Source: Sediminicoccus sp. KRV36 (GTDB taxonomy: Bacteria > Pseudomonadota > Alphaproteobacteria > Acetobacterales > Acetobacteraceae). Taken from it: a stretch of DNA of 64,000 bases. The stretch lies in assembly GCF_023243115.1 (NCBI RefSeq), contig NZ_CP085081.1, positions 1,364,001-1,428,000 on the forward strand, read 5' to 3'. Every line of letters starts with the position of its first letter. Position 1 is the stretch's first letter. Below are positions 19,362 through 29,065 of this stretch, piece by piece. The position numbers and the translations under genes were made by a program. The notes beneath the pieces were generated by a model that did not search any database, had not been told where the DNA came from, and saw only the letters and a list, made by a program, of their open reading frames with translations.

Positions 19362-20816
19362 ATGGGCCTGCTCGGCATCCTGCTGGGGCTTTCCGCCCTG
19401 ATCTTCCTGGCCTTCCGGGGCTGGAGCATCCTGTTGCTGGCCCCCATCGCGGCGCTGGTGGCAGCGGCTTTCGCGGGCGAGCCGCTGCTGGCGCATTGGA
19501 CGCAGACCTTCATGGGGAGTGCGGCGAATTTCGTCGCCTCCTTCTTCCCGCTGTTCCTACTGGGCGCCTTGTTCGGCAAGCTGATGGAGGATAGCGGCGC
19601 GGTGGCCGCCATCGCGCGCTGGATGACGGGGCGGCTGGGTCCGCAACGCGCCATCCTCTCCGTCGTGCTGGCTGGCGCTGCCGTCACCTATGGCGGTGTC
19701 AGCCTGTTTGTCGCGATCTTCGTGCTGGTGCCCATGGCGATGGCGCTGTTCCGGGAGGCCGGCATCCCGCGCCGCCTGATGCCGGCCGCCATCGCACTCG
19801 GCACCATGACTTTCACCATGTCCGCCGCACCCGGCACGCCGGCGATCCAGAACGCGATCCCGATGCCCTTCTTCGGCACGACGCCCTTCGCGGCACCCGG
19901 CCTTGGCATCATCGCCTCGGCCATCATGCTGGGGTTCGGCCTGTGGTGGCTGCAACGCGCTGCGGCGCGGGCCGCGGCCGCGGGCGAGGGTTTCGGCGAT
20001 GATACGCCCGCCCCGGTGGATCTGGCCGCCGATGATCCCGTGATCCGCGAACGCGCCTCCACCGCCCGTGAATTCGACCCGGCCGAGATGCATCGCAGCC
20101 GTTCCGCCGTGGCGGAACTGCCGATCCTGCTCGCTGCCCTGCCGCTGTTTGTCGTGGTGGGCGTGAACCTCGTCATGTCCGTGTTGGTCCTGCCCCACAT
20201 GGATGCGAGCTTCCTGGCCGAGCCACGCTGGGGCGGCACCAGCCTTTCGGCCGTGGCGGGCGTCTGGTCGGTCGCGGTCGCGTTGCTGGCGGCCATCCTC
20301 GTGCTGGTGGTGACGAGTTCCGCGCGCATCCCCTCGCTGCGCGCGACGATGGATGCGGGCGCCAATGCCTCGGTGCTGCCGATCTTCGCGGTGGCCTCGC
20401 TGGTGGGGTTTGGCGCGGTGGTGGCGGCCATGCCGGCCTTCGCCCTGGTGCGCGAATGGGTGTTGGGGATTGGCGGCGGGCCGCTGGTCTCGCTCGCGGT
20501 TGCCACCAATGTGCTGGCGGCGCTTACCGGCTCGGCCTCGGGCGGGTTGACCATCGCGCTGGAGGCGCTGGGGCCCACGTATATGGCGCTGGCCGCGCAG
20601 CAGGGGATTGATCCGGGGCTGCTGCATCGCGTGGCGGTGATCGGTGCGGGCACGCTGGACAGCCTGCCGCACAACGGCGCTGTGGTGACGCTGCTGGCCG
20701 TCTGCGGCACCACCCACCGGCAGAGCTACATGGATATCGTCATGGCCTGCATCGTGGGGGCGTTGATCGCGCTTGGCGCGGTGATCCTGCTGGGCAGTGT
20801 GGTGGGCTCGTTCTGA
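19362..20816 (+). CDS. GntP-family permease (gluconate/hydroxy-acid type)
   Basis: A 484-residue inner-membrane transporter with about twelve helices. It fits the GntP/CitMHS-like group: FFPLFLLGALFGKLMEDSG, VTYGGVSLFVAIFVLVPMAMALFREAGIPRRLMPAAIALG and the C-terminal GSASGGLTIALEALG ... LDSLPHNGAVVTLLAVCG. Members are proton symporters for gluconate or related acids; the substrate is not determinable here. It follows the patatin gene after 5 bases and converges on the Bug-receptor gene across a strong palindrome. Confidence 0.85.
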   Translation: MGLLGILLGLSALIFLAFRGWSILLLAPIAALVAAAFAGEPLLAHWTQTFMGSAANFVASFFPLFLLGALFGKLMEDSGAVAAIARWMTGRLGPQRAILSVVLAGAAVTYGGVSLFVAIFVLVPMAMALFREAGIPRRLMPAAIALGTMTFTMSAAPGTPAIQNAIPMPFFGTTPFAAPGLGIIASAIMLGFGLWWLQRAAARAAAAGEGFGDDTPAPVDLAADDPVIRERASTAREFDPAEMHRSRSAVAELPILLAALPLFVVVGVNLVMSVLVLPHMDASFLAEPRWGGTSLSAVAGVWSVAVALLAAILVLVVTSSARIPSLRATMDAGANASVLPIFAVASLVGFGAVVAAMPAFALVREWVLGIGGGPLVSLAVATNVLAALTGSASGGLTIALEALGPTYMALAAQQGIDPGLLHRVAVIGAGTLDSLPHNGAVVTLLAVCGTTHRQSYMDIVMACIVGALIALGAVILLGSVVGSF

Positions 20817-20849
20817 GCCACCGGCTGGGCCCGCTTGGTGATCCCGGGC

Positions 20850-20869
20850 GCCGCTCGCGCGCGAGCGGC
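20850..20869. terminator. Perfect 20-base palindrome between convergent genes
   Basis: GCCGCTCGCG/CGCGAGCGGC at 20850-20869 is fully self-complementary and lies between the convergent GntP permease and Bug-receptor genes. Location and strength suit a bidirectional terminator; no T-run follows. Confidence 0.5.
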
Positions 20870-20921
20870 TATCAGGGGCCCACGCTGAGCGGCGGCGCCG
20901 TCGCGCAACCGCCCTTGGCCA

Positions 20922-21893
20922 TCATCCATCGAGCCGCACATTCGCCGCCCGCGCCACCTCACGCCACTTCTCGATTTCGGCGCGGATGAAGTCGGCGAAT
21001 TGCTCGGGCGTATTGGGGTCGGCGATGGCGCCCATGCCCAGGATGCGCTCAGTCACCGCCGCCTCGCGCAGCACGGCCCCAACATCGGCCGAGATGCGGC
21101 GGATGATGGCGGCCGGGGTGGCGGCGGGTGCCACCAGGCCGCTCCAGCCGGCCGCCTCGTAGCCGGGGGAGAGGGTTTCGGCGATGGTCGGCACATCGGG
21201 CAGTTGCGGCACGCGGCGCGGCTGGGCCACGGCCAGCGCACGGATGCGGCCGCCCTGGATCTGCGGCAGGGCGCTGGCCACGCTGTCCATCATCAGGGGC
21301 ACATTGCCGGCCAGCAGATCAGCCATGCCGGGGCCGGAGCCGCGGTAATGCACGATGTTGAAGCGCAGCCCCGTGCGCAGCTGCAACAGCTCGGTCGCCA
21401 TGTGCTGGCTGGTCGCGGGGCCGGCGGAGGCGATGTTCACCTCGCCCGGCCGCGCGCGCACCATGCCCGCCATCTCGGTCACGTCGCGGCCGGGGAAGCT
21501 CGGATGCGCCACCAGCAGCAGGGGCACCATGGCGATGTTGCTGATGGCGACGAAGTCGCGCTCGGCGTCATAAGGCAGGCGCTGCAGCACCGAGGGGTTG
21601 ACGCCCAGCGTGCCGGACGTGCCGGCGATGAGGGTGTAGCCATCGGGGGCGGCCCGCGCGCCGGCTTCCAGGGCGGGTGCCCCGGCCCCGCCGGCGCGGT
21701 TCTCGACCACGACGCGCTGCGGCCAGCGCTGCGACAATTGATCGGCGACGAGGCGCGTGAAGATGTCCGCCGCCTGGCCGGGTGGGAAGGGGACAATGAT
21801 CCGGACCGGACGCTCCGGCCAACTGCCCTGGGCCAGGCTCGTGGCGGGCAAAAGCGCGGGCAATGCCAGCGCAGCGCGGCGTGACGGATTCAT
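20922..21893 (-). CDS. Bug/TctC-type tricarboxylate transporter receptor
   Basis: A 323-residue periplasmic solute-binding protein of the tripartite tricarboxylate transporter family. A signal peptide (residues 1-21) ends at SLAQG. The Bug hallmarks follow: WPERPVRIIVPFPPGQAADIFTRL, then RAGGAGAPALEAGARAAPDGYTL and ALAVAQPRRVPQLPDVPTIAE. No membrane subunits (TctA/TctB) are nearby, which is common for orphan Bug proteins in Acetobacteraceae and Burkholderiales. Ligands are usually carboxylates; which one is unknown. Confidence 0.92.
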   Translation of the reverse strand: MNPSRRAALALPALLPATSLAQGSWPERPVRIIVPFPPGQAADIFTRLVADQLSQRWPQRVVVENRAGGAGAPALEAGARAAPDGYTLIAGTSGTLGVNPSVLQRLPYDAERDFVAISNIAMVPLLLVAHPSFPGRDVTEMAGMVRARPGEVNIASAGPATSQHMATELLQLRTGLRFNIVHYRGSGPGMADLLAGNVPLMMDSVASALPQIQGGRIRALAVAQPRRVPQLPDVPTIAETLSPGYEAAGWSGLVAPAATPAAIIRRISADVGAVLREAAVTERILGMGAIADPNTPEQFADFIRAEIEKWREVARAANVRLDG

Positions 21894-22070
21894 GCATTCT
21901 CTCCTTGGGCCTGTGGGGCTTGCTGCCCCTTCTCAGCGCATGTTCCGCTCGCCAGGGCTTCCGGCGCAAGCACCCGCCCGCCGGTTTTCGCGCAGACTGA
22001 CCCGCGCAGGCGATTTCGCTGGAGCCGCCGATGCCCTAGCTTGCCGGGAAATCCAGGGGATGGGCGGCCC

Positions 22071-23147
22071 ATGAACAGTTTCGAGATCGCGGTGCTGGGT
22101 GGGGATGGCATCGGGCCCGAGGTGATGGAGGCGGGCATCGCCGTGCTGGAGGCGGTGGATGCGCGCCACAAGCTCGGCCTGCGCTTCGCCGAGCACCGGG
22201 CCGGGGCCATGGCCTATCGCGATACGGGCGATGATCTCTCGGAGGCGGTCTTCGCCCGCGCGCGGGATGCCGATGCCATCCTGCTCGGCGCCATGGGCTG
22301 GCCCGGCATCCGGCGCGAGGACGGCACCGAATTGGCGCCGCAGATCACGCTGCGAATGCGCCTTGGGCTGTTCGGCGGCGTGCGGCCGATCCGCGCCATT
22401 CCGGGCGTGCCGCTGCCGCTGTCGGACCCGCGCGCGGCGAAGATGGATTTCGTCATCCTGCGCGAAAGCACCGAGGGGCTGTTCTTCTCCAAGGATCGCG
22501 GCCGCGTCACCGCCGAGATGGCCGAGGAGACCCTTCGCCTCACCCGCCCGACCTCTTTGGCCCTGGCGCGAATGGCCTTCGACCTGGCGGGCGAGCGCGC
22601 GGCGCGGTTGGGCCGGCCAGGGCGCGTGACGCTGGTGGACAAGGCCAATGTCTTTCGTGCCTTCGCCTGGCTGCGTGGCATCTTCGAGGAGGTGGCGGCC
22701 GAGCACCCTGCCATCGCCTACAACGCGCATTACGTGGATGCGATGGCGCTGGACCTGATCCGCCGCCCCTGGGATTTCGACGTGCTGCCGACGGAAAACA
22801 TGTTCGGTGACATCCTCTCCGACCTGGCGGCCGGGTTGATCGGCGGGATGGGCTTCGCGCCCTCGGCTGATCTGGGCGCCGCTCACGCGGTGTTCCAGCC
22901 AAGCCACGGCACGGCGCCCGACATCGCGGGCAAGGGCCTGGCCAATCCGACGGCGATGATCCTCTCGGGGGCGATGATGCTGGAATGGCTCGCGCAGCGT
23001 GGCGGGGGCGATGGCCTGCGCGAGGCCGCGGCCGAGATCCGTGCCGCCGTGGATGCGGCCTTCGCGGCCGGGTTGCGCACGCCCGATGTCGGCGGCGCCG
23101 CGGGCACGCGAGAGGTGGCGCGGCGGGTGCTGGAGGCGCTCGGCTGA
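22071..23147 (+). CDS. Isocitrate/isopropylmalate dehydrogenase-family enzyme
   Basis: A 358-residue beta-decarboxylating NAD(P)-dependent dehydrogenase. The start is the ATG at 22071 (a frame-open ATG 30 bases upstream is less likely). Motifs: IAVLGGDGIGPEV at the N-terminus; substrate loop LRESTEGLFFS; VDKANVFRAF; metal-binding DVLPTENMFGDILSDLAAG; and C-terminal SHGTAPDIAGKGLANPTAMILSGAMML. It differs from canonical LeuB in the specificity loop, so malate/tartrate- or isohomocitrate-type substrates are possible. It is a single gene, divergent from the Bug receptor gene. Confidence 0.88.
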   Translation: MNSFEIAVLGGDGIGPEVMEAGIAVLEAVDARHKLGLRFAEHRAGAMAYRDTGDDLSEAVFARARDADAILLGAMGWPGIRREDGTELAPQITLRMRLGLFGGVRPIRAIPGVPLPLSDPRAAKMDFVILRESTEGLFFSKDRGRVTAEMAEETLRLTRPTSLALARMAFDLAGERAARLGRPGRVTLVDKANVFRAFAWLRGIFEEVAAEHPAIAYNAHYVDAMALDLIRRPWDFDVLPTENMFGDILSDLAAGLIGGMGFAPSADLGAAHAVFQPSHGTAPDIAGKGLANPTAMILSGAMMLEWLAQRGGGDGLREAAAEIRAAVDAAFAAGLRTPDVGGAAGTREVARRVLEALG

Positions 23148-23175
23148 GGGCGCAAAGCGCAATCCGGCCGCGCCG

Positions 23176-24063
23176 TTACCCCGCGTGGAGGGCTTTCAGC
23201 ACACGCTCCAGGCCGCTTTTCCAGCTGGGCAAGGCCACACCGAAGGTTATGGCCAGCTTGCTGCCATCCATCCGCCCATCGGCCGGGCGCGTGGCCTTGA
23301 CGGGATATTCATGCGTGGCGATCGGCAGTACGCGCGGCTGCGGGCCACCGAACGGGGCCGCGCCTGCGAAAATCGCCTCGGCGAAGCCGTGCCAATGTGT
23401 GGCCTCCTCGGCGCGCGCATGGAAGACGCCGCGATAATCGGATTGCCAGTCGGTGGTCCGGATGCGCGCGAGGATCGCCGCGATGGCATCGGCCAGGTCG
23501 GGGGCGGAGGTGGGGTGGCCATGCTGGTCCGCCACCACGCGCAGTTCAGGGCGCGTGGCGCCCACGGCCAGCATGGTCTTCACGAAATTCTTGCCGACCG
23601 GGCTGAACACCCAGGCGGTACGCAGGATGATCGTCCGGGGGTTCGCGGCCAGCGCGGCCCATTCGCCGGCGAGCTTGGTGCGCCCATAGGCGCTGAGCGG
23701 ATTGGTCAGGTCGGTTTCAAGATATGGCGAGCCCTTGAGCCCGTCATAGACATAATCCGTGCTGATCTGGATCAGCGGAATGCCCGCCTCGGCGCAGAGG
23801 CGGGCGACCAGGGCCGGACCCATGGCATTGGCCCGGAAGGTCGCGGCCTCGTCATCCTCGGCGGCGTCCACGGCGGTCCAGGCGGCGCAATTGACCACAG
23901 CCTCGGGCTGGAGGGTGGCGAAGGCTGCCATGACCGTCTCCGGCCGGTCGAACTCGAAATCGGGCTGACCGACCAGAAGCGGGTCGAAGCCTTGCGCGGG
24001 CAGGCTTTCCGCCAGGCCCGTTGCCAATTGACCGCCCTGGCCGGTGACGAGAATGCGACGCAT
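23176..24063 (-). CDS. rfbD: dTDP-4-dehydrorhamnose reductase
   Basis: Last step of dTDP-L-rhamnose synthesis in the cytoplasm. The 295-residue protein has the NAD(P) site ILVTGQGGQLA (residues 4-14), STDYVYDG (101-108) and the catalytic YGRTK (Tyr126, Lys130). It is the fourth gene of rfbB-A-C-D; its ATG shares one base with the rfbC stop (TGATG at 24065-24061). It converges with the dehydrogenase gene after 28 bases. Confidence 0.95.
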   Translation of the reverse strand: MRRILVTGQGGQLATGLAESLPAQGFDPLLVGQPDFEFDRPETVMAAFATLQPEAVVNCAAWTAVDAAEDDEAATFRANAMGPALVARLCAEAGIPLIQISTDYVYDGLKGSPYLETDLTNPLSAYGRTKLAGEWAALAANPRTIILRTAWVFSPVGKNFVKTMLAVGATRPELRVVADQHGHPTSAPDLADAIAAILARIRTTDWQSDYRGVFHARAEEATHWHGFAEAIFAGAAPFGGPQPRVLPIATHEYPVKATRPADGRMDGSKLAITFGVALPSWKSGLERVLKALHAG

Positions 24064-24629
24064 CAGAGCGAGCCTGCCGGAAAGGGCGGGGCGATATCGG
24101 CGAGGCGCGGCGCCGTGCGGTCCTTGTCCGAGAGGATCACGCCATGCGGCGGGATGGGCCAGTTGATCGCCAGCACCGGATCATCCCAGGCAATGCCCGC
24201 ATCGGTCGCGCGGTCATACTCGGCATCCACCTTGTAGAGCACTTCGGTCTCGGGCTCGAGCGTCAGGAAACCATGGGCAAAGCCGCGCGGCACCCAGAGC
24301 TGGCGCCAGTTCTCGGCGGAGAGTTCGCACGCCACATGCTGGCCATAGCTTGGGCTGCCCTGGCGAATATCCACCGCCACATCCAGGATCCGTCCCCGCA
24401 CGACGCGTACGAGCTTGCCTTGCGCCGTGGGTGGGCGCTGGAAATGCAGGCCGCGCAGCACGCCCACCTCCCGCGAGAGGGAGTGGTTGTCCTGGACGAA
24501 ATCCGCCGTGAAGCCGAGGGCTGCCAGGGCGCTGCGCTTCCAGACCTCGCTGAAGAACCCGCGCGGATCGCCGAAGCGATTGGGCTCGATCAGCAGGACG
24601 TCGGGGATGGATTGCGGCGTGATTTTCAT
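24063..24629 (-). CDS. rfbC: dTDP-4-dehydrorhamnose 3,5-epimerase
   Basis: Epimerises the dTDP-6-deoxy-hexulose intermediate in rhamnose synthesis; cupin-fold enzyme. The ATG at 24629 gives 188 residues, the normal size. The longer open frame upstream is antisense-type sequence over rfbA. Motifs: [32 protein letters not shown] (catalytic His in RGLHFQ) and [13 protein letters not shown]. The start overlaps the rfbA stop (ATGA). Confidence 0.95.
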   Translation of the reverse strand: MKITPQSIPDVLLIEPNRFGDPRGFFSEVWKRSALAALGFTADFVQDNHSLSREVGVLRGLHFQRPPTAQGKLVRVVRGRILDVAVDIRQGSPSYGQHVACELSAENWRQLWVPRGFAHGFLTLEPETEVLYKVDAEYDRATDAGIAWDDPVLAINWPIPPHGVILSDKDRTAPRLADIAPPFPAGSL

Positions 24630-25507
24630 GCTTGGACGCCATCCGCGAGCTGCACGAGATATTGGCCATAGGCCGTCTTGCCCAGGGATTGTCCGCGGGC
24701 GCGCAATTCTGCCGCCGTCAGGAAGCCACGGCGGAACGCGATTTCCTCGGGGCAGCCGACCTGCAGGCCCTGCCGCTCCTGCACCGTCTGCACGAAGGTC
24801 GCGGCCTGCAGGAGGCTGGCTGGCGTGCCGGCGTCCAGCCAGGCGCAACCACGGCCCAATCTTTCGGCGCGCAGCGTGCCATCCTGCATGTAGATGGCGT
24901 TGAGATCCGTGATCTCCAATTCGCCACGGGCCGAGGGCACCACCTGGCGGGCCAGTTCCGTCACGCGCTTGTCGTAGAAATAGACGCCGATCACGGCCCA
25001 GTCGGATTTTGGATGCAGCGGCTTTTCCTCGAGCGACATCACTCGTCCCTCGGCGTCGAATTCGGCCACGCCGTAGCGTTCGGGGTCCGCCACGCGATAG
25101 CCGAAGACGGTGGCCTCGCCCTGTTCGGCGCGGGTGGCGGCGCTGGTCAACCGGTCGGATAGGCCCTCGCCGTAGATGATGTTGTCGCCCAGGGCCAAGG
25201 CGCAGGCCTCGCCGCCCAGCCAATCGGCGCCGATCAGGAAGGCCTGCGCAAGCCCATCCGGCGAGGGCTGCTCAGCATAGCTGAGCTTGATGCCGAAGGC
25301 GCTGCCATCGCCCAGGAGCCGGCGGAAGGAGGGCAGGTCGGTCGGGGTGGAGATGACCAGGATATCGCGGATGCCGGCCAGCATGAGCGTGCCGAGCGGA
25401 TAGTAGATCATCGGCTTGTCATAGACTGGCAGAAGCTGCTTGGACGCGGCCAGCGTCATGGGGTGCAGCCGCGTGCCGGACCCGCCGGCGAGGATGATGC
25501 CCTTCAT
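24626..25507 (-). CDS. rfbA: Glucose-1-phosphate thymidylyltransferase
   Basis: Makes dTDP-glucose from dTTP and glucose-1-phosphate, first step of the rhamnose pathway. The 293-residue protein has the nucleotidyltransferase loop [12 protein letters not shown] near the N-terminus, then [23 protein letters not shown] and [15 protein letters not shown]. Length and motifs are those of RmlA. ATGA overlaps occur on both sides in the rfbB-A-C-D operon. Confidence 0.96.
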   Translation of the reverse strand: MKGIILAGGSGTRLHPMTLAASKQLLPVYDKPMIYYPLGTLMLAGIRDILVISTPTDLPSFRRLLGDGSAFGIKLSYAEQPSPDGLAQAFLIGADWLGGEACALALGDNIIYGEGLSDRLTSAATRAEQGEATVFGYRVADPERYGVAEFDAEGRVMSLEEKPLHPKSDWAVIGVYFYDKRVTELARQVVPSARGELEITDLNAIYMQDGTLRAERLGRGCAWLDAGTPASLLQAATFVQTVQERQGLQVGCPEEIAFRRGFLTAAELRARGQSLGKTAYGQYLVQLADGVQA

Positions 25508-26616
25508 GCGCTCACATGGCCCTTCTGCGTCACGGGTTCAGACCCCGCTCCCGGCCGTGCCGCGGTGTTGCTGCCAAGTCTCTGGCCAGCATAGGCCTTC
25601 TCACGGATGGGCCGCCACCACGCCTCATTGTCGAGGTACCAGCGGATGGTCTGCTCCAGGCCGCTTTCGAAGTCGAAGCGCGGCTTCCAGCCAAGCGCGG
25701 CCTCGGCGCCCGAGGGGTCCATCGCGTAGCGGAAATCATGGCCGGGGCGGTCACGGACGAAGGTGATCAGCCTTTCGCGAGGGCCCCCGCCGTCCGGGCG
25801 CAGACGGTCCAGCGTGGCGCAGATGGCCTTCACCACTTCGAGATTGGTCCGCTCCTGGCGCGGTCCGATGCAATAGGTTGCCCCGGGCTGGCCATGCATG
25901 AGCGCCAGAACCAGCGCCTCGGCATGATCCTCGACATGCAGCCAGTCGCGCACATTGGTGCCCTCGCCATAGACGGGCAAAGCCTTGCCTTCGAGGGCGT
26001 TGAGCGTGACGAGCGGGATCAGCTTCTCGGGGAATTGCCAGGGGCCGTAGTTGTTGGTGGTGTTGGAGACGAAGCTCGGGAAGCCATAGGTGTGGTTCCA
26101 GGCGCGGACCAGGTGGTCGGAGGCCGCCTTGCTGGCGGAATAGGGACTGCGTGGGTCGTAGGGAGTCTCGGGCGTGAAGGGCGCATCACCCGGGTAGAGC
26201 GAACCGAAAACCTCGTCCGTGGAAACGTGGTGGAAGCGGAAGGCCGCCTTCTCGGCGGCTTCGAGTGTGTTCCAGTACTCCCGGGCGGCTTCCAGCAGGA
26301 CCTGCGTGCCCACCACATTGGTGCGGATGAACTCCGCTGGCCCGTCAATGGAACGGTCCACATGGCTTTCTGCGGCGAGGTGCATGACGGCGCGTGGCCG
26401 ATGCTGGGCGAAGGCCGCGCGCATCGCCTCGACGTCGCAGATATCGGCGGCGATGTGGATATGCCGCGCATCGCCCGCATGCGCGCCGAGGGATGCCGGG
26501 CTCGCCGCGTAGGTCATCTTGTCGATATTGACGATCACGGCGTCAGTGGTGGTGAGGAGGCGGCGGACAACCGCTGAACCGATGAAGCCGAAGCCGCCAG
26601 TGATGAGGAAGGTCAA
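25504..26616 (-). CDS. rfbB: dTDP-glucose 4,6-dehydratase
   Basis: Converts dTDP-glucose to the 4-keto-6-deoxy sugar. It is 370 residues with Rossmann loop TGGFGFIGS (6-14), [21 protein letters not shown] and the [12 protein letters not shown] catalytic segment (Tyr-x-x-x-Lys). The start is a TTG at 26616, with GGAG about 9 bases before it; the nearby ATG at 26632 is out of frame. The C-terminal ~25 residues ([18 protein letters not shown]) go beyond the usual end and are of low complexity. It is first gene of the operon; the rhamnose probably goes into LPS O-antigen or exopolysaccharide. Confidence 0.95.
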   Translation of the reverse strand: MTFLITGGFGFIGSAVVRRLLTTTDAVIVNIDKMTYAASPASLGAHAGDARHIHIAADICDVEAMRAAFAQHRPRAVMHLAAESHVDRSIDGPAEFIRTNVVGTQVLLEAAREYWNTLEAAEKAAFRFHHVSTDEVFGSLYPGDAPFTPETPYDPRSPYSASKAASDHLVRAWNHTYGFPSFVSNTTNNYGPWQFPEKLIPLVTLNALEGKALPVYGEGTNVRDWLHVEDHAEALVLALMHGQPGATYCIGPRQERTNLEVVKAICATLDRLRPDGGGPRERLITFVRDRPGHDFRYAMDPSGAEAALGWKPRFDFESGLEQTIRWYLDNEAWWRPIREKAYAGQRLGSNTAARPGAGSEPVTQKGHVSA

Positions 26617-26999
26617 AACGACGGAACTCCATATGTCTGAGGCATGAAAACATAGCTTAGCCAGTCGTCAAGCCAAAGATTTTGCGCAGCAGATTCGGGT
26701 GCCGCGCGAGTTGCCTGGGACTGCGACCGTTCATGCTACCGGCGGAGGCAATTGCTTGGGCGGAGCCCGCGGCACTGCGCGCATCGGCCCATGACCGCTG
26801 TGGGCTATGGGCCATTTCGGCCGCAGGGATTATGGCGCGGGCGTCCTCTCACGCGCACTTGCCGCCGCCGGTGATGCTGTGGTTTGGCATCGCATAATTC
26901 GCGTGGTTGAGCGTCAGGCCCACCGACCGCAGCGGCAAGGGCAGCGGTATGGCCACCGGGATACGCGGCAGGTGGCCGGTGTTGAAGCATAGGCGTGGC
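26617..26999. other. Spacer upstream of rfbB, no gene seen
   Basis: This 383-base spacer must hold the rfb promoter. The first ~90 bases are AT-richer than the rest. Reading toward rfbB, TTTGGC and TATGTT occur 17 bases apart, a weak sigma-70-like pair. Short frames on both strands lack ribosome sites and family resemblance. Confidence 0.4.
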
Positions 27000-27608
27000 T
27001 CAGCGCTCGCCGCGGCCTGGCGCGGAATCCAGCCTTGGGGCGGCGCCACTGGGTGGGAAGATCCACACATTCCCCTCCCACGCGCCGCAATCAATGCCCA
27101 GATGCGCGGGTTGCAGGGGAAACCCCAGGAATGAGCGCTCCATGGTGGTGGTGCGGAAGACCTGGACCGCGTCGGATGCGCGCACCAGAGCATTGGCGTG
27201 GCCGGCAATCTCGCGCATCAACAGCCGGCCATTGCCAGTGAAGCCAGTGGTCGAGCTGTCATCGGCCGCGGCGCAGGCATACAGGTCAATCATGCCGCCT
27301 GGGGCGAATTTGCCGCGCAGCGCCTGGAACGAGCCAGCGGTCGCGAGGGTCAGATCCTCCCATCCCAGCGAAAGCCCAAAGCCTCCCCCGACGCGGGAGA
27401 CCATCCGACGCTGATCGGCCACGCCAGCCTCGATGCCGTGGCAGCAAATGGACAGCCGGCGCAAGCGATGGCGGCCAACCACGCCGAGGATCCTCCTGAA
27501 GAGCGTGTAGAGATGCGTCTCCAGGCCGACGACGAGGTCAGAAGGCCTTGGTTCCCGGTAACGCGGGGCGACCCGGCGATCCATGACCCGCAGATGGATG
27601 TCCGCCAC
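27000..27608 (-). CDS. DUF4347-like / caspase-fold-like small protein
   Basis: A 202-residue protein with a GTG start at 27608 preceded by GGGAG. It shows the layout of DUF4347-type domains: a beta strand ending in His (LSICCHG, His57), a Gly/Leu strand (GFGLSLGWEDL), a helix (GSFQALRGKFAPGG), a strand ending in Cys (MIDLYACAAADDS, Cys112), then a helix and strand (GRLLMREIAGHANALVRASDAVQVF). The His...Cys pair sits where caspase-like (clan CD) enzymes have their dyad. In DUF4347 the domain usually heads large surface proteins; here it is free-standing, without a signal peptide. Enzyme activity is inference only. Confidence 0.6.
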   Translation of the reverse strand: MADIHLRVMDRRVAPRYREPRPSDLVVGLETHLYTLFRRILGVVGRHRLRRLSICCHGIEAGVADQRRMVSRVGGGFGLSLGWEDLTLATAGSFQALRGKFAPGGMIDLYACAAADDSSTTGFTGNGRLLMREIAGHANALVRASDAVQVFRTTTMERSFLGFPLQPAHLGIDCGAWEGNVWIFPPSGAAPRLDSAPGRGER

Positions 27609-28141
27609 GTTTGTCTCCCTGAAACGGCTGAAGTTGCAGCGGACAGCCTCTTCAAGGCAAAAATATGCCTTCGTCTCGACCGTTGCGCCACACGGCGTTG
27701 CCCCTGGTGGTCGTGGCGTGCGGGTGGAGTGGCCGCAGGAAGCTGAGGGTCTGCAGCTTCGTGGAGCAACCGACCGGGGGGGAGAGGCCGCCCGCCCGAG
27801 CCCATGGGGGGAGATGGCTTGAACGGCCTACACCGCCAGCCTGGCCGTTGGCTGCGCCCAACACAGAGCCAAGTGGATGACGCAGGGCTGTTGCGGATCG
27901 TCAGAAGCACGGGCCGACCGGGGACCACATCCCGCGAGCAGTCCCGCCTTCGCGGGTATCGTGTTCTGGCGCGCGCGCGTGCTGGCGAGCGGGCAGGCCC
28001 TCATCCTGGTTATCGAATGCGCCGACGGCCACTCTCCTTCCTCTCTCCCCCGTAGTCCTGTGAGAGGCTGCGCAGCCGACGGCTTTGTGCGTCTCGCGAG
28101 CCAAGCCAAGGCGGTCGCAAGACCAACAGGCCACGCGCCGC
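27609..28141. other. 533-base spacer with one hairpin, no gene seen
   Basis: No frame here has both a ribosome site and recognisable content. CCCGCGA (27931-27937) and TCGCGGG (27950-27956) form a 7-base stem with a 12-base loop; such CCCGC...GCGGG hairpins are often dispersed repeats in alphaproteobacteria. The spacer may be decayed coding DNA. Confidence 0.4.
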
Positions 28142-28567
28142 TCAGGCCGGCCCCTCACTCAGATCCAACTCGACCAGATGGGCCACATGCTCCGTGCCGC
28201 AGGACAGCTTTTTCGCCACAGTGCTGTCCGGTGTCACGACCCGCCAGAAAGGCACGACCTCATGGAGTGCCTTGCCCTCCGCCAGATCGCGCAGGCTGAC
28301 CTCGGCGACCACGCGCAGGTAGATTGCTGTCGTGACCGGGCACATCGCCTGCGCGCCAGCCTTGCGCGCGAGTTCGTTGCGCAGCCGGTGGATCGTTCGG
28401 GTCTCGCCTCGGGGGATCCTGGCGAGGTAGGCGGCGATGTCTCCCGGCGAGGAACTCAGCATCGTGCTGCCCGCCTTCACACCCGCAAAGTCGGTATGGA
28501 GCGTCACCACATGCGGTAGCTTCGCCGCGCCGAAGCGCTTGCGCCAATCTGTCGGCTTCTTTGCCAT
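28142..28567 (-). CDS. Small MGMT/ATL-like protein
   Basis: A 141-residue cytoplasmic protein. The C-terminal half resembles the DNA-binding part of alkyltransferase-like proteins: HEVVPFWRVVTPDSTVAKKLSCG recalls the VPxWRVV segment of MGMT/ATL. However, the PCHR active-site motif is absent, so it is not a working methyltransferase. The N-terminal half (KRFGAAKLPHVVTLHTDFAGVKAGSTMLSSSPGDIAAYL) I do not recognise. It begins directly after the SRPBCC gene on the same strand (0-base gap), so the two are one transcript. Family assignment is tentative. Confidence 0.55.
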   Translation of the reverse strand: MAKKPTDWRKRFGAAKLPHVVTLHTDFAGVKAGSTMLSSSPGDIAAYLARIPRGETRTIHRLRNELARKAGAQAMCPVTTAIYLRVVAEVSLRDLAEGKALHEVVPFWRVVTPDSTVAKKLSCGTEHVAHLVELDLSEGPA

Positions 28568-29065
28568 CTATCCCTCCACCCGTGCCTTCAGAGCCGCCAG
28601 ATACCCGGTTGCGAAGGCGATTGGATCAAACAGGAGCCGCGCGACGATCCGGCCCAGCGGGGAGGGCACTGTTGCCCGCTCCACCACTGCGATCCGCGTG
28701 CCCCCTGCGATCGGTTGCAGCAGGGCATGCCATTCTCCCGAATAGCCGGCGTCTGAGGAAAAGCGCAGACGTACCCGCTCCGTGGAGATCTCCTCCGCGA
28801 CAAAGGAGATCCGCTCGCCCCGCGCCGTCACCTCGACCCAGCCATCCCTCGTTCGGGTCACCGACCCCACATCGCGCCATTCTGGCTGCGACTCGACATC
28901 CGCGATCACCGCCAGCACCCGCTCGGGCGGCGCGGCGATGACCGTCTCCGCGCGTCCCTCACGCGAGGCGGGCAGCAATGCGCCGGTCAGGACAACAAGC
29001 CCGGCCAGCAGGGTCAGGACGCAAAGGGACCATGTCAGGACGCGTAAGAAGACTTTCCGGCTCAT
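28568..29065 (-). CDS. Membrane-anchored SRPBCC (polyketide cyclase-like) protein
   Basis: A 165-residue protein with one N-terminal membrane helix (VLTWSLCVLTLLAGLVVLTGALL) followed by a START/SRPBCC fold. Recognisable pieces are ETVIAAPPERVLAVIADVESQPEWRDV, then VRLRFSSDAGYSGEWHALLQPIAGGTRIAVVERATVPSPLGRIVARLLFDP. Such domains bind hydrophobic ligands; here it should face the periplasm or membrane surface. Its stop abuts the start of the MGMT-like gene. Confidence 0.8.
   Translation of the reverse strand: MSRKVFLRVLTWSLCVLTLLAGLVVLTGALLPASREGRAETVIAAPPERVLAVIADVESQPEWRDVGSVTRTRDGWVEVTARGERISFVAEEISTERVRLRFSSDAGYSGEWHALLQPIAGGTRIAVVERATVPSPLGRIVARLLFDPIAFATGYLAALKARVEG

Noticed and set aside
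26807..26992. Short frames between rfbB and the DUF4347-like gene
   Set aside because: Both strands have ~60-codon frames, but neither has a start signal or family resemblance.
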